A stretch of 64,000 bases of DNA from JBFMCC01 sp037445635 (GTDB taxonomy: Bacteria; Chloroflexota; Anaerolineae; Anaerolineales; Villigracilaceae). The position numbers and the translations under genes were made by a program. Shown here one piece after another: positions 15,943-24,149 of the stretch. Position 1 is the first letter of the stretch, and each line of letters starts with the position of its first letter. The notes under the pieces are model-generated. The model searched no databases. It saw nothing but the letters and a program-made list of their open reading frames with translations, and was not told the origin of the DNA. The DNA is taken from the NCBI GenBank assembly GCA_037445635.1, contig JBBIKC010000004.1, positions 40,339 to 104,338 on the forward strand, written 5' to 3'.

Positions 15943-16722
15943 ATGGACGAACGCACGACCCTCGAAGTCATTGCCCCGACCGTGGAAGAGGCTCTCGCCC
16001 AGGGCCTGGCCCAACTGGGTCTGACGGCCGACGCGGTCAGCGTCGAGGTGGTGGACGCCGGCGCCAAAGGCCTGTTCGGATTGGGCGGACGCCAGGTGCG
16101 CGTGCGCCTGACCGTGAACGGACCGAACAGCCTGCCCGCCTCCCGCCCGGACCCGGCACCGGCTTCCGCCGAAAGAAGCGAATCGGCCCCCGCGCCGGCC
16201 CCGGGTCCCGCGCGCCGCGAAGAGTCCGCGCCCGCCCGCACCGAAGTCCACGATGAACTGCTCGATCAAACCGAGGCTATCGTCTCGAAACTGCTCTTTC
16301 ATTTGAAACTCGAAGCCCAGGTCTCCGCGCATTACGCGGACATGGACAGCCCCGAGCGCCGCATCATCAACGTGGATGTGCGCGGCAAGGACTTGAGCGG
16401 GTTGATTGGCCGCCACGCCGAAACGCTGAATGCCTTCCAGCACGTGGCCAGCCTGATGGTCGGCAAAGCCTCCAACCAGTGGGTGCAGTTGGTGGTGGAC
16501 GTGGAGGGTTACCGCCACCGCCGCGAGAAACAGCTGCGGCAGATGGCCCAGCGCATGGCCGACCAGGCCGCCAAGACCGGCCGCCGCCAGGTGCTCGAGC
16601 CGATGACCGCCGCCGAACGCCGCATTGTGCACATGGAGCTGCGCAGTCACCCGGCAGTGACCACCGAAAGCATCGGTGAAGAACCGAACCGCAAGATCAC
16701 GATCATCCCCAAGGAAGACTAA
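15943..16722 (+). CDS. jag: RNA-binding protein KhpB/Jag (Jag-N, KH, R3H)
   Basis: A 259-aa protein. A Jag_N domain covers residues 1-60 (VVDAGAKGLFGLGGRQVRVRL) and is followed by an Ala/Pro/Glu linker of about 40 residues. A KH domain (GLIGRHAETLNAFQHVASLMV) lies about residues 100-180, and an R3H domain contains RQVLEPMTAAERRIVHMELR (about 205-235). It binds RNA and regulates cell elongation and division in Firmicutes. ATG 15943 follows GGGAGG. It closes the rpmH-to-jag cluster. Confidence 0.93.
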   Translation: MDERTTLEVIAPTVEEALAQGLAQLGLTADAVSVEVVDAGAKGLFGLGGRQVRVRLTVNGPNSLPASRPDPAPASAERSESAPAPAPGPARREESAPARTEVHDELLDQTEAIVSKLLFHLKLEAQVSAHYADMDSPERRIINVDVRGKDLSGLIGRHAETLNAFQHVASLMVGKASNQWVQLVVDVEGYRHRREKQLRQMAQRMADQAAKTGRRQVLEPMTAAERRIVHMELRSHPAVTTESIGEEPNRKITIIPKED

Positions 16723-16723
16723 C

Positions 16724-16829
16724 AGCCTATCCGGATAACCAATCTCGATTCATGGAATCAGGGAGCTTGCTCCCGAAATACGCCGGCAAGCCGGCTGATC
16801 CCGGAGCCATTCGGACAGGCTCTGAATCG
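16724..16829. repeat. Multibranched inverted-repeat region
   Basis: Contains AGCCTATCCG (16724) pairing 9 of 10 with CGGACAGGCT (16812), CGATTCA (16746) with TGAATCG (16823), and two perfect small hairpins, GGGAGC-TT-GCTCCC (16761-16774) and GCCGGC-AA-GCCGGC (16782-16795), enclosed by ATCAG/CTGAT. It may be a mobile repeat or a structured transcript. Confidence 0.5.
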
Positions 16830-16861
16830 TCGGGGCAGGCCTTGTACCCGCCCCGAGCGTG

Positions 16862-16867
16862 TATAAT
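16862..16867 (+). promoter_or_regulatory. -10 box for the leaderless PfkB-type gene
   Basis: TATAAT ends 6 nt before ATG 16874. An upstream GTG in the same frame (16859) overlaps the box and so is unlikely to be the start. Confidence 0.65.
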
Positions 16868-16873
16868 TTACAC

Positions 16874-17725
16874 ATGCTCAACCTGCTCCCGCTCGAGCCG
16901 GTCGATTATCTTGTCATCGGCCACCTGGCGCATGACCTGACTCGCGCGGGCCCGCGCCTGGGCGGGACAGCCGCCTTCTCGGCGTTGACGGCGCGCGCGC
17001 TCGGCTTGCGCGTCGGCATTGTGACGGCGGCCGGCGCGGAGACATCGCTCGACGCGCTGGAGGGAATCCCCGTCGTCTCGATTCCATCCGAGCACAGCAC
17101 CACCTTCGAGAATATCTATCATGAGAATGGGCGGACTCAGATTCTGCATCACCGCGCCGCGCCGATTGATTTCAATCAAGTGCCCGAAGCGTGGCGGCGC
17201 GCCACGATCATTCATCTCGGTCCTATCGCGGGCGAGGTCCAACCAATCCTGCCGAAAGGCTTTTCCACCGAACTGCTCGGCCTGACCGTGCAGGGCTGGC
17301 TGCGCGGCTGGGATTCGGACGGCCGCGTGCATCCCGTCCGCTGGGAACATGCCGAAGAAGCGCTGAACCAGGCCTCGGCCGTCGTGTTGAGCGCCGAGGA
17401 TGTGGGCGGCGACGAGGAGCAAATAGAAGAGTTCGTCCATGCCAGCCGCGTGCTGGCCCTCACCGAGGGCGCGGCCGGCGCGCGGCTGTACTGGCACCGC
17501 GACCAGCGCCGCTTCCGCGCGCCGCCGGTCGAGGAGGTGGATGCGACCGGCGCGGGCGACATCTTCGCCGCCGCGTTCTTCATCCGCCTCTATGCCACGC
17601 GCGATCCGTGGGAGGCCGCTCGCTTCGCCACCCATCTCGCCGCGTATTCCGCCTCGCGCATCGGCCTGGATGGAATACCCACTCAACAGGAAATCGAATC
17701 CTGCCTCGTGGAAGTCCTTCACTGA
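16874..17725 (+). CDS. PfkB-family carbohydrate/nucleoside kinase
   Basis: A 283-aa ribokinase-like protein. It starts with VDYLVIGHLAHDL, has a GGTAAFSALTARALGLRVGIVTAAG substrate region, and ends with the PfkB ATP/anion-hole signature EVDATGAGDIFAAAFFIRL, whose Asp before GAGD-type residues is the catalytic base. The small-sugar lid strands seem short, as in compact members. The substrate is unknown. ATG 16874 is preferred over GTG 16859 because of the -10 box. It lies 36 bp before parA. Confidence 0.85.
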   Translation: MLNLLPLEPVDYLVIGHLAHDLTRAGPRLGGTAAFSALTARALGLRVGIVTAAGAETSLDALEGIPVVSIPSEHSTTFENIYHENGRTQILHHRAAPIDFNQVPEAWRRATIIHLGPIAGEVQPILPKGFSTELLGLTVQGWLRGWDSDGRVHPVRWEHAEEALNQASAVVLSAEDVGGDEEQIEEFVHASRVLALTEGAAGARLYWHRDQRRFRAPPVEEVDATGAGDIFAAAFFIRLYATRDPWEAARFATHLAAYSASRIGLDGIPTQQEIESCLVEVLH

Positions 17726-17761
17726 AACGGTCGTAAATCGTCAACCAAAATCGAAAATCGC

Positions 17762-18553
17762 ATGACTCGCATCTACACTCTCGTCAACCAGAAAGGCGGC
17801 GTCGGCAAGACCACCACCGCCATCAACCTGGGCGCGTTCCTGGCGCAGCTTGGCCAGCGCGTCCTCATCGTGGACCTCGACCCACAGGCCAACGCCACCT
17901 CCTGCCTCGGCGTGGACAAGTCAACGGTTGCGAACAGCACCTATGATGCCCTGATCAGTTCCGTGCCGCCCGCCTCGCTCACGCTGTATAACGAACGGCT
18001 CAAGATTTCACTGCTGCCCTCCTCGCCCGCGCTGGCCGGCGCGGAAGTGGAACTGGTCAACGAAGCGGCGCGCGAGTCGCGCCTCAGGCAGGCGGTGGAG
18101 CAACTGGACGGCCGCTACGATTACATCCTGATTGACTGCCCGCCCTCGCTGGGACTGCTGACCGTTAACGGGCTCGTGGCCGCGCGCGACGGGGTGCTGA
18201 TCCCCGTTCAATGCGAGTATCTCGCCCTCGAAGGACTCGGCCAATTAACCCAGACCATCCAGCGCGTGCGCTCCGGTCTCTTCCCGGACCTGGAAGTGCG
18301 CGGCGTCATCCTGACCATGTTCGACCCGCGTACCAACCTCTCGGCGGACGTGGTCAAAGAGGTCAACCGTCACTTCCCCGACCGCGTTTTTAAGACCGTG
18401 GTACCGCGCAGCATCCGTCTCGCCGAAGCGCCCTCGTACGGGCTGCCTGTCTCGGTCTACGCGCCGGGTTCGTCCGGCGCGCAGGCTTACGAGGCCCTGG
18501 CGCGCGAGGTGCTGAAAGGCGACGGCGTGAAGGTGAAAGTTGCACAGACGTAA
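17762..18553 (+). CDS. parA: Chromosome-partitioning ATPase ParA/Soj
   Basis: A 263-aa ParA-type ATPase that drives segregation of ParB-parS complexes. It has the deviant Walker A QKGGVGKTTTAINLG (signature Lys at both ends), switch I DLDPQANATSCLG and Walker B YILIDCPPSLGLLTVNGLVA. The length and the lack of an N-terminal HTH match chromosomal Soj. ATG 17762 starts right after AATCGAAAATCGC, a weak ribosome-binding context. parB follows 61 bp later. Confidence 0.95.
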   Translation: MTRIYTLVNQKGGVGKTTTAINLGAFLAQLGQRVLIVDLDPQANATSCLGVDKSTVANSTYDALISSVPPASLTLYNERLKISLLPSSPALAGAEVELVNEAARESRLRQAVEQLDGRYDYILIDCPPSLGLLTVNGLVAARDGVLIPVQCEYLALEGLGQLTQTIQRVRSGLFPDLEVRGVILTMFDPRTNLSADVVKEVNRHFPDRVFKTVVPRSIRLAEAPSYGLPVSVYAPGSSGAQAYEALAREVLKGDGVKVKVAQT

Positions 18554-18559
18554 TGCTCA

Positions 18560-18579
18560 CGCCGCCGTCTCCGGCGGCG
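18560..18579. repeat. Hairpin between parA and parB
   Basis: CGCCGCCG-TCTC-CGGCGGCG, 7 nt after the parA stop, then GGTGGAGCGAAG. It matches the hairpin at 2007-2028 in layout (stem, TC-rich loop, TGGAGC). There is no T-run, so parB may still be co-transcribed. Confidence 0.5.
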
Positions 18580-18614
18580 GGTGGAGCGAAGTATCGAGAA
18601 AGCAGGAGTAGTTT

Positions 18615-19463
18615 ATGCCTCAACGCTCTGGCCTCGGCAAAGGACTCGACGCGCTGATCCCGGCGGGAGAATCCGCTGCGGGAAGCGGCGGCATCCTCCA
18701 GGTCCCGCTGGACGCGATCAGGCCGAACCCGCGTCAGCCGCGCGTGGCTTTCGATCCGCAGGAACTGGACGAACTGGCCGCCTCGATCCGCGAACACGGC
18801 ATTCTCCAGCCGTTGATCGTCTCGCCGGACAAGGGGAGCGGCTATGTGCTCGTGGCAGGCGAACGGCGTTTGCAGGCCGCGCGCAGGGCCGGCCTGCGCA
18901 CCGTGCCCGCGCTCGTCCACCAGGCCAGCGACCGGCAACTGCTCGAACTGGCGCTCATCGAAAATCTCCAGCGCGCCGACCTGAATCCGCTCGAGGAAGC
19001 CGAGGCGTATCGTCAACTGTGCGAGGATTTCGGCCTCTCGCACGAAGCCGTGGCCGGACGCGTGGGCAAAAGCCGCGTGGCCGTGACCAACACCCTGCGC
19101 CTGCTCGACCTGGCGGAGGGCTGCAAACAGGCCCTCGTGGATGGAAGCATCACCGAAGGACACGCGCGCGCCCTGCTTGGATTGAAATCCGTCAAGGCGC
19201 AGGAGGCTGCCTTGCAGACCGTGTTGAAACTGGGCATGTCGGTGCGCCAGACCGAGGGGCTCGTCCGCAAATGGGGCGGCGAGAAGCCGAAAGCCAAAAC
19301 AAAACCGCGGCGCTCTCCCGATATCGCAGATGTGGAAAGCCGTTTGCGCGCCAGCCTCGGCACAAAGGTTTCGCTCAAGCACACCAAAAAGGGCGGCACA
19401 GTGACGATACACTATTATTCGGACGAAGAACTGGACGCGCTTCTTGAAAGGTTAACGAAATGA
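18615..19463 (+). CDS. parB: Chromosome-partitioning protein ParB
   Basis: A 282-aa CTP-dependent clamp that loads at parS. The N-terminal ParA-contact segment is GLGKGLDALIP. The ParB/Srx CTPase domain has PNPRQPR and the GERRLQAAR box (residues about 78-86), followed by ENLQRADLNPLEEA. The HTH is FGLSHEAVAGRVGKSRVAVTN, and a C-terminal dimerisation domain ends YYSDEELDALLERL. ATG 18615 follows AGGAG. No consensus parS was found in this window. Confidence 0.95.
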   Translation: MPQRSGLGKGLDALIPAGESAAGSGGILQVPLDAIRPNPRQPRVAFDPQELDELAASIREHGILQPLIVSPDKGSGYVLVAGERRLQAARRAGLRTVPALVHQASDRQLLELALIENLQRADLNPLEEAEAYRQLCEDFGLSHEAVAGRVGKSRVAVTNTLRLLDLAEGCKQALVDGSITEGHARALLGLKSVKAQEAALQTVLKLGMSVRQTEGLVRKWGGEKPKAKTKPRRSPDIADVESRLRASLGTKVSLKHTKKGGTVTIHYYSDEELDALLERLTK

Positions 19464-19518
19464 TTCGCAGGGACGGCACACCTTATACTTGGGACACTGC
19501 CGCCCCTGCGGCGTTGAA

Positions 19519-21183
19519 ATGAGACTTCTTCATAACGCCCGCATCCGCACGCTCGATACTTCCCGTCCGGCCGCTTCGGCCCTGCTGATCGACCGCGGCG
19601 AGATCCTCGCGGTCGGCGATGAGGAATTGCTGGAGGCGCGCGCCGAGAAACAGGATTTGGGCGGGCGCGTCGTCCTGCCCGGCCTGACCGACGCCCACAT
19701 TCATCTGCATCATTATTCCCTCAGCCTGCAAAAAATTGACTGCGAAACCGGCACGCTGGACGAGTGCCTGCGCCGCGTGGCCGAACGCGTGAAATCCGCC
19801 GCGCCCGGCGGATGGATTCTGGGTCACGGCTGGAATCAAAATGAATGGAAAGCGGCTGAACCGCGAAGAAATGAAGGCCGCGAAGACAACTTGAAACGTC
19901 GCAAAGTTAACCCACCTTCGCGCTCTTCCTCCCTTCGCGGTGAAAACTTCTGGCCCTCCGCTGCCGACCTCGACGCCATTGCTCCGAACAATCCTGTTTA
20001 CCTCACAGCCAAGTCGTTGCACGCGGCATGGGCCAACTCCGCCGCGCTCAAGGCCGCGGGCATCACTGCGAATACCCCCAACCCGCCAAACGGCGAGATT
20101 CAACGCGACGAACACGGCCGACCGACCGGCATTTTGCTCGAAAGCGCCATGGAGTTGGCCGGGGATGTCGTGCCACAGCCGAGCGTCCCCGCGCTGGCGG
20201 ACGCGATTCAAAAAGCGCAGCCCGCGCTCTGGCGTATGGGCCTGACCGGCGTCCACGATTTCGACCGACGCGCCTGCTTCATGGCCTTGCAACTCCTGCA
20301 CGCTCGCGGCGACCTCAAACTGCGCGTCGTCAAGAACATCCCCGTCGAGGACCTCGACCACGCCGCGGCGCTCGGCCTGCGCAGCGGCTTCGGCGACGAC
20401 TGGCTGCGCATCGGCTCGGTCAAGGCCTTCATGGACGGCGCGCTCGGTCCGCGCACCGCGGCCATGTTCCAGCCCTATCTCACCGAGCCCGAGAATCGCG
20501 GCATCCTCAACATGGACGGCGAGCAGTTATTCGAATACGCCCGCGCCGCCGCGGATGTCGGACTGGGCATGACCGTCCACGCCATCGGCGACCGCGCCAA
20601 CCACGAAGTGCTGGACGCGTACGAGCAACTGCGCCGCTACGAACGCGACCAGGGCCTGCCTCCGCTTCGACACCGCATCGAACACGTCCAGGTGCTGCAC
20701 GCGGACGACGCGCCGCGCCTGGCCGCGCTGGACGTGATCGCCTCCATGCAGCCGATCCACGCCACCTCAGATATGCCGATGGCCGATAAATACTGGGGCG
20801 AACGTTCGTCGCTGGCCTATGCCTGGCGCGCGCAACTGAATCACGGCGCGAAACTGGCCTTCGGTTCGGACGCGCCGGTCGAATCGCCGAATCCGTTTTG
20901 GGGTCTGCACGCGGCGGTCACGCGCCGCCGCGCCGACGGTTCGCCCGCGCCCGAGGGCTGGTATCCCGAACAGAAACTCACGCTGGAAGAGGCCCTGCAT
21001 GGATACACAACCGGCGCGGCCTACGCGGCCGGCCTGGAAAACCGTCTGGGAAGACTGGCCGAAGGCTGCCTCGCCGACCTGATCGTCCTGGAACAAGACC
21101 CGTTCACCGTCGAGGCGGACGAACTGCTCACGTTGCAGTCTTCGGCCACCATGGTCGGCGGCGAATGGGTATGGGAGGCATGA
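19519..21183 (+). CDS. Amidohydrolase of the YtcJ/ExoenzymeS-like (amidohydrolase_3) family, with inserted segment
   Basis: A 554-aa metal-dependent hydrolase. Metal ligands are in LTDAHIHLHHYS, later His residues in MTVHAIGDRANHEV and LRHRIEHVQVLH, and the Asp in LAFGSDAPVESPNPFWGLHAAVTR. After GWNQNEW, about 34 residues rich in Arg, Ser and Asn interrupt the expected WP-ADLDA region and are encoded by an 82-bp inverted repeat (19860-19941). ATG 19519 begins MRLLHNARIRTLD, the normal family start. The physiological substrate is unknown (N-substituted amides or formyl groups in relatives). Confidence 0.85.
   Translation: MRLLHNARIRTLDTSRPAASALLIDRGEILAVGDEELLEARAEKQDLGGRVVLPGLTDAHIHLHHYSLSLQKIDCETGTLDECLRRVAERVKSAAPGGWILGHGWNQNEWKAAEPRRNEGREDNLKRRKVNPPSRSSSLRGENFWPSAADLDAIAPNNPVYLTAKSLHAAWANSAALKAAGITANTPNPPNGEIQRDEHGRPTGILLESAMELAGDVVPQPSVPALADAIQKAQPALWRMGLTGVHDFDRRACFMALQLLHARGDLKLRVVKNIPVEDLDHAAALGLRSGFGDDWLRIGSVKAFMDGALGPRTAAMFQPYLTEPENRGILNMDGEQLFEYARAAADVGLGMTVHAIGDRANHEVLDAYEQLRRYERDQGLPPLRHRIEHVQVLHADDAPRLAALDVIASMQPIHATSDMPMADKYWGERSSLAYAWRAQLNHGAKLAFGSDAPVESPNPFWGLHAAVTRRRADGSPAPEGWYPEQKLTLEEALHGYTTGAAYAAGLENRLGRLAEGCLADLIVLEQDPFTVEADELLTLQSSATMVGGEWVWEA
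19860..19941. repeat. 82-bp inverted-repeat element, copy B, inside the amidohydrolase gene
   Basis: Begins ACCGCGAAG, ends CTTCGCGGT, and has CCTTCGCG at offset 56-63 exactly as in copy A. It is translated in frame, but in a different reading phase from copy A. TGAA is found on both flanks of the inner CCGCG...GCGG unit. Confidence 0.8.
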
Positions 21184-22220
21184 CGGTGACCGCTCCTTTA
21201 CAACTTACTCCTGAAATGCTGGTGCCGCGGCTGGGCGATTATCTCGTCCGCGCCGGGCACATCAGCGATGCCGATCTGCAAAAGGCGCTGGCCTACCAGC
21301 AGGAACAGACCGCCAAGGGCAAAGTCTGCCTGCTGGGACAGGCGCTGATGGACTTGAACCTGCTCGACCGCAAAGTGCTCGACCGCGCCGTGACCGAACA
21401 GATCATCCAACTGCGCAACGCCCTGCAGAGCGCCAACCGCAACCTGGAACGCCGCGTGCAGGAACGAACGGCGGAATTGCAGGACGCCCTGCAACGGCTT
21501 TCCGAGTTGAGCCAGATGAAGGCCAATTTCGTCTCCAACATCTCGCACGAACTGCGCACGCCGTTGACCCATTTGAAGGGCTACATCGAATTACTGGTAA
21601 CCGAGTCGCTGGGCGCGGTGAGTCCCGAACAGAAACATGCCTTGCAGGTCAGCCAGCGCGCGGTCAACCGCCTCGAAAGCCTGATTGACGATCTCATCAT
21701 GTTCTCGCTGGCCTCGCGCGGAGAACTGAGCCTCAAACAGGAGACAGTGGACATTGTCCGCCTCGCAAATGTGAGCGTGAAGACCGTCCAGCCCAAGGCC
21801 GAAGAGCGCGGGGTGACGGTTCACACGGTGGCGGACGAGGACATGCCTTACGTCCAGGCGGACCCGCAGAAGATCTCCTGGGTGCTCGCGCATTTACTGG
21901 ATAACGCTGTCAAGTTCACGCCGTCCGGGGGGCGCGTGGTGTTGAGTATCAAGAAGGAAACGGCCAACCTGGTCATCGTCTCGGTGACGGATACGGGCAT
22001 CGGCATCCCGGCCGAACGTTTGTCGGAAATCTTCGAGCCGTTCCATCAACTGGACGGCTCGCCCACGCGCAAATACGGCGGGACGGGACTGGGGCTTTCA
22101 CTCGTGCGCCAAATCGTCGAGGCGCACGGCTCGATGATTGACGTGTTTTCCATCGAAGGCAAAGGCTCGACCTTCAAGTTCCCGTTGCTGGCCGTGCAGG
22201 GAAATCCGCCGGCAGAATAG
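21180..22220 (+). CDS. Histidine kinase with MshEN/GspE-N-like N-terminal domain
   Basis: A 346-aa soluble kinase. Residues about 8-75 (LGDYLVRAGHISDADLQKALAYQ and later LLDRKVLDRAVTEQ) resemble the MshEN/T2SSE-N domain of secretion ATPases, some of which bind cyclic di-GMP. A coiled coil to about 110 leads to HisKA with the phospho-His in FVSNISHELRTPLTHLKGY, then HATPase with N-box HLLDNAVKF, G1 VTDTGIGIP and G2 GGTGLGLSL. ATG 21180 overlaps the amidohydrolase stop (ATGA) after GGGAGG. It is followed 6 bp later by a second kinase gene. Confidence 0.88.
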   Translation: MTVTAPLQLTPEMLVPRLGDYLVRAGHISDADLQKALAYQQEQTAKGKVCLLGQALMDLNLLDRKVLDRAVTEQIIQLRNALQSANRNLERRVQERTAELQDALQRLSELSQMKANFVSNISHELRTPLTHLKGYIELLVTESLGAVSPEQKHALQVSQRAVNRLESLIDDLIMFSLASRGELSLKQETVDIVRLANVSVKTVQPKAEERGVTVHTVADEDMPYVQADPQKISWVLAHLLDNAVKFTPSGGRVVLSIKKETANLVIVSVTDTGIGIPAERLSEIFEPFHQLDGSPTRKYGGTGLGLSLVRQIVEAHGSMIDVFSIEGKGSTFKFPLLAVQGNPPAE

Positions 22221-22226
22221 GGGTCT

Positions 22227-23417
22227 ATGGATCTGGAAACGCTGAACGGCATTCATGCCCTGCATCGCGCCGTCGCGGAACAGGCCGACTGGAGGTCCGC
22301 GCTGGATGCGCTGGTCAGTTCATTGCGCAAACTGATGGTGTTCGACAATGTCGCCGTATACTGGCAGGACTCAAAGACGCAGGCCCTGGAGGTGGTGTAT
22401 GCCCGCGCCCTCGGCCGCGGCAAGACGGCCGAAGCGGACGCGGCCTGGGGGGAGGGGGTCGCGGCGCAGGTGCTTGCAACCGGCGCGGACGTATTCCAGG
22501 AGCCTCAAGAAAAATCCGCCACGTGGGACCGTATCGGCCAGGCATATCTCTACGGCCTGCCGCTCTACACGCTGGGACGGCTGGGCGGCGCGATGGTGCT
22601 GGTCCGCTTTGGCGGGCCGCCCTACAACCATGAACATTCGTACCTGGCTGAACTGGCCGCCTCGTTGATTTGCGCCCTGTTCGAGCGCCGCGCCCTTCAG
22701 GAGACCCGCAGTCAGCTGGAATCGCTCCAGAGCCAGATTCGCTTGCAGGACGACTTCGTGGCGACCATCTCACACGAACTGCGCACCCCGCTCGGTTTCA
22801 TCAAGGGCTACAGCACGACCCTCCTGCGTCAGGACACATCATGGGACACGGAGACCCAGCGCGAATTCCTTACCATCATTGATGAGGAGGCCGACCGCCT
22901 GGCGCGTCTGATCGAGAACATCCTCGAATCCGCGCGCCTGCAAAGCAAGACTCTGCCGCTGCGTTTCCAGGAGATCCGCATGGATGCCCTCATCCGGGAC
23001 GTGGTCCAGCGCGCCAGGGGGCGCCACCACGATCTCGTCGTCGAACTGGACTTCGAGCCTGTGGAGTCGATCCAGGGTGACAGCCTGCGCCTGGTGCAGG
23101 TGTTCGAGAACCTGTTCACCAACGCGGTCAAGTACGCCCCCAACTCGAAAATCACCATCCGCCTGCGGAAGGCGGATAAAGCCCTTCAGGTGCGCTTCTC
23201 CGACCAGGGTCCCGGCATCCCGCGCGAACATCTCACCCAGGTGTTCGAGCGCTTCTACCGCGCCCCGCACGATTCATCCTCGGTGGTCGGCACGGGCCTG
23301 GGCCTGTACATCTGCAAGCAGATTATTCTGGCGCATCGTGGTAAGATTTGGGCAGAATCCGCCCCCGGGCAGGGAGCCACCTTTGTGATCGAACTGCCCG
23401 TCGGATCCGTCGGTTGA
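22227..23417 (+). CDS. GAF-domain sensor histidine kinase
   Basis: A 396-aa soluble kinase. Residues about 1-155 form a GAF-like sensor (LHRAVAEQADWRSALDALVSSL to LAELAASLICALFERRAL). The HisKA motif is DFVATISHELRTPLGFIKGYS with the phospho-His, and the HATPase domain has ENLFTNAVKYAP, FSDQGPGIP and GTGLGLYICKQI. It is preceded by another kinase (6 bp) and followed by an OmpR-type regulator (20 bp), which is its likely partner. The signal is unknown; no transmembrane segments are seen. Confidence 0.9.
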   Translation: MDLETLNGIHALHRAVAEQADWRSALDALVSSLRKLMVFDNVAVYWQDSKTQALEVVYARALGRGKTAEADAAWGEGVAAQVLATGADVFQEPQEKSATWDRIGQAYLYGLPLYTLGRLGGAMVLVRFGGPPYNHEHSYLAELAASLICALFERRALQETRSQLESLQSQIRLQDDFVATISHELRTPLGFIKGYSTTLLRQDTSWDTETQREFLTIIDEEADRLARLIENILESARLQSKTLPLRFQEIRMDALIRDVVQRARGRHHDLVVELDFEPVESIQGDSLRLVQVFENLFTNAVKYAPNSKITIRLRKADKALQVRFSDQGPGIPREHLTQVFERFYRAPHDSSSVVGTGLGLYICKQIILAHRGKIWAESAPGQGATFVIELPVGSVG

Positions 23418-23437
23418 ACCACCAAAGAGGAGGAAGT

Positions 23438-24133
23438 ATGTCCAAACGCGTCTTGATCGTTGATGATGAACCCCGTTACCTGCGTTTGCTGGAGGCGAAC
23501 CTGCGTACCGAGGGCTACGAAGTGGTCACCGCGCAGGATGGGTTGCAGGCCATCGAGGTCTTTTCATCCCAGCCGATAGACCTGGTGCTATTGGACATCA
23601 TGATGCCGCGCCTGGACGGTTTCGGCGCATGCCAGCGCATCCGCGAGTTCTCGAATGTCCCCATTATTATTTTGACAGCCAAGGGCGAGGAACAGGATCG
23701 CGTCCGCGGCCTGGACTTGGGCGCGGACGATTACCTTGTCAAGCCGTTCTCGGCCACCGAACTGCTGGCGCGCGTCCGCGCCGTGCTGCGCCGCGCCCAG
23801 CCGCCCACCGAAGCCGGGCAGGCGCGCTTCTTCACCCACGGCAATTTGAAGATAGATTTTGCCCGCGCCGAAGTCTGGCGCGGCGAACATGCGGTCTCGC
23901 TCTCGGCGACTGAATATCGCCTGTTATTGCAATTTGCCCATAACCTTGGCAAGATCCTTACCTCGGAAGATTTGCTCACCAGCGTATGGGGGCCTGAATA
24001 TAGGACCGACAAGGAAATCCTGTGGGTGAGCATTGCCCGACTGCGCCAGAAACTGGAAGAGGACGCCCACAACCCCGCGCACATCGTCACCCGTTCCGGG
24101 CTGGGCTACCTGATGCCTCCAGTGGAGTCCTGA
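23438..24133 (+). CDS. OmpR/PhoB-family response regulator
   Basis: A 231-aa regulator. The receiver domain has VDDEPRY, the phospho-acceptor Asp in LVLLDIMMPRLDGF (about residue 52), IILTAKG and DYLVKPFS. The winged-helix DNA-binding domain spans about 130-230, with LSATEYRLLLQFAHNLGKIL and LWVSIARLRQKLEED. ATG 23438 follows GAGGAGGAAG; earlier in-frame codons lie inside the kinase gene. It is probably phosphorylated by one or both upstream kinases. Confidence 0.93.
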   Translation: MSKRVLIVDDEPRYLRLLEANLRTEGYEVVTAQDGLQAIEVFSSQPIDLVLLDIMMPRLDGFGACQRIREFSNVPIIILTAKGEEQDRVRGLDLGADDYLVKPFSATELLARVRAVLRRAQPPTEAGQARFFTHGNLKIDFARAEVWRGEHAVSLSATEYRLLLQFAHNLGKILTSEDLLTSVWGPEYRTDKEILWVSIARLRQKLEEDAHNPAHIVTRSGLGYLMPPVES

Positions 24134-24149
24134 ACGCTGAGGAGGCGAA

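Noticed and set aside
17762..19463. parS sites in or near parA/parB
   Set aside because: No good match to the TGTTTCACGTGAAACA-type palindrome was found; partial GTTCCACGTGAT near 3641 has too many mismatches.
19856..19945. 4-bp target duplication (TGAA) flanking copy B
   Set aside because: The TGAA on both sides is suggestive, but copies A and D do not show a matching duplication, so it is not claimed.
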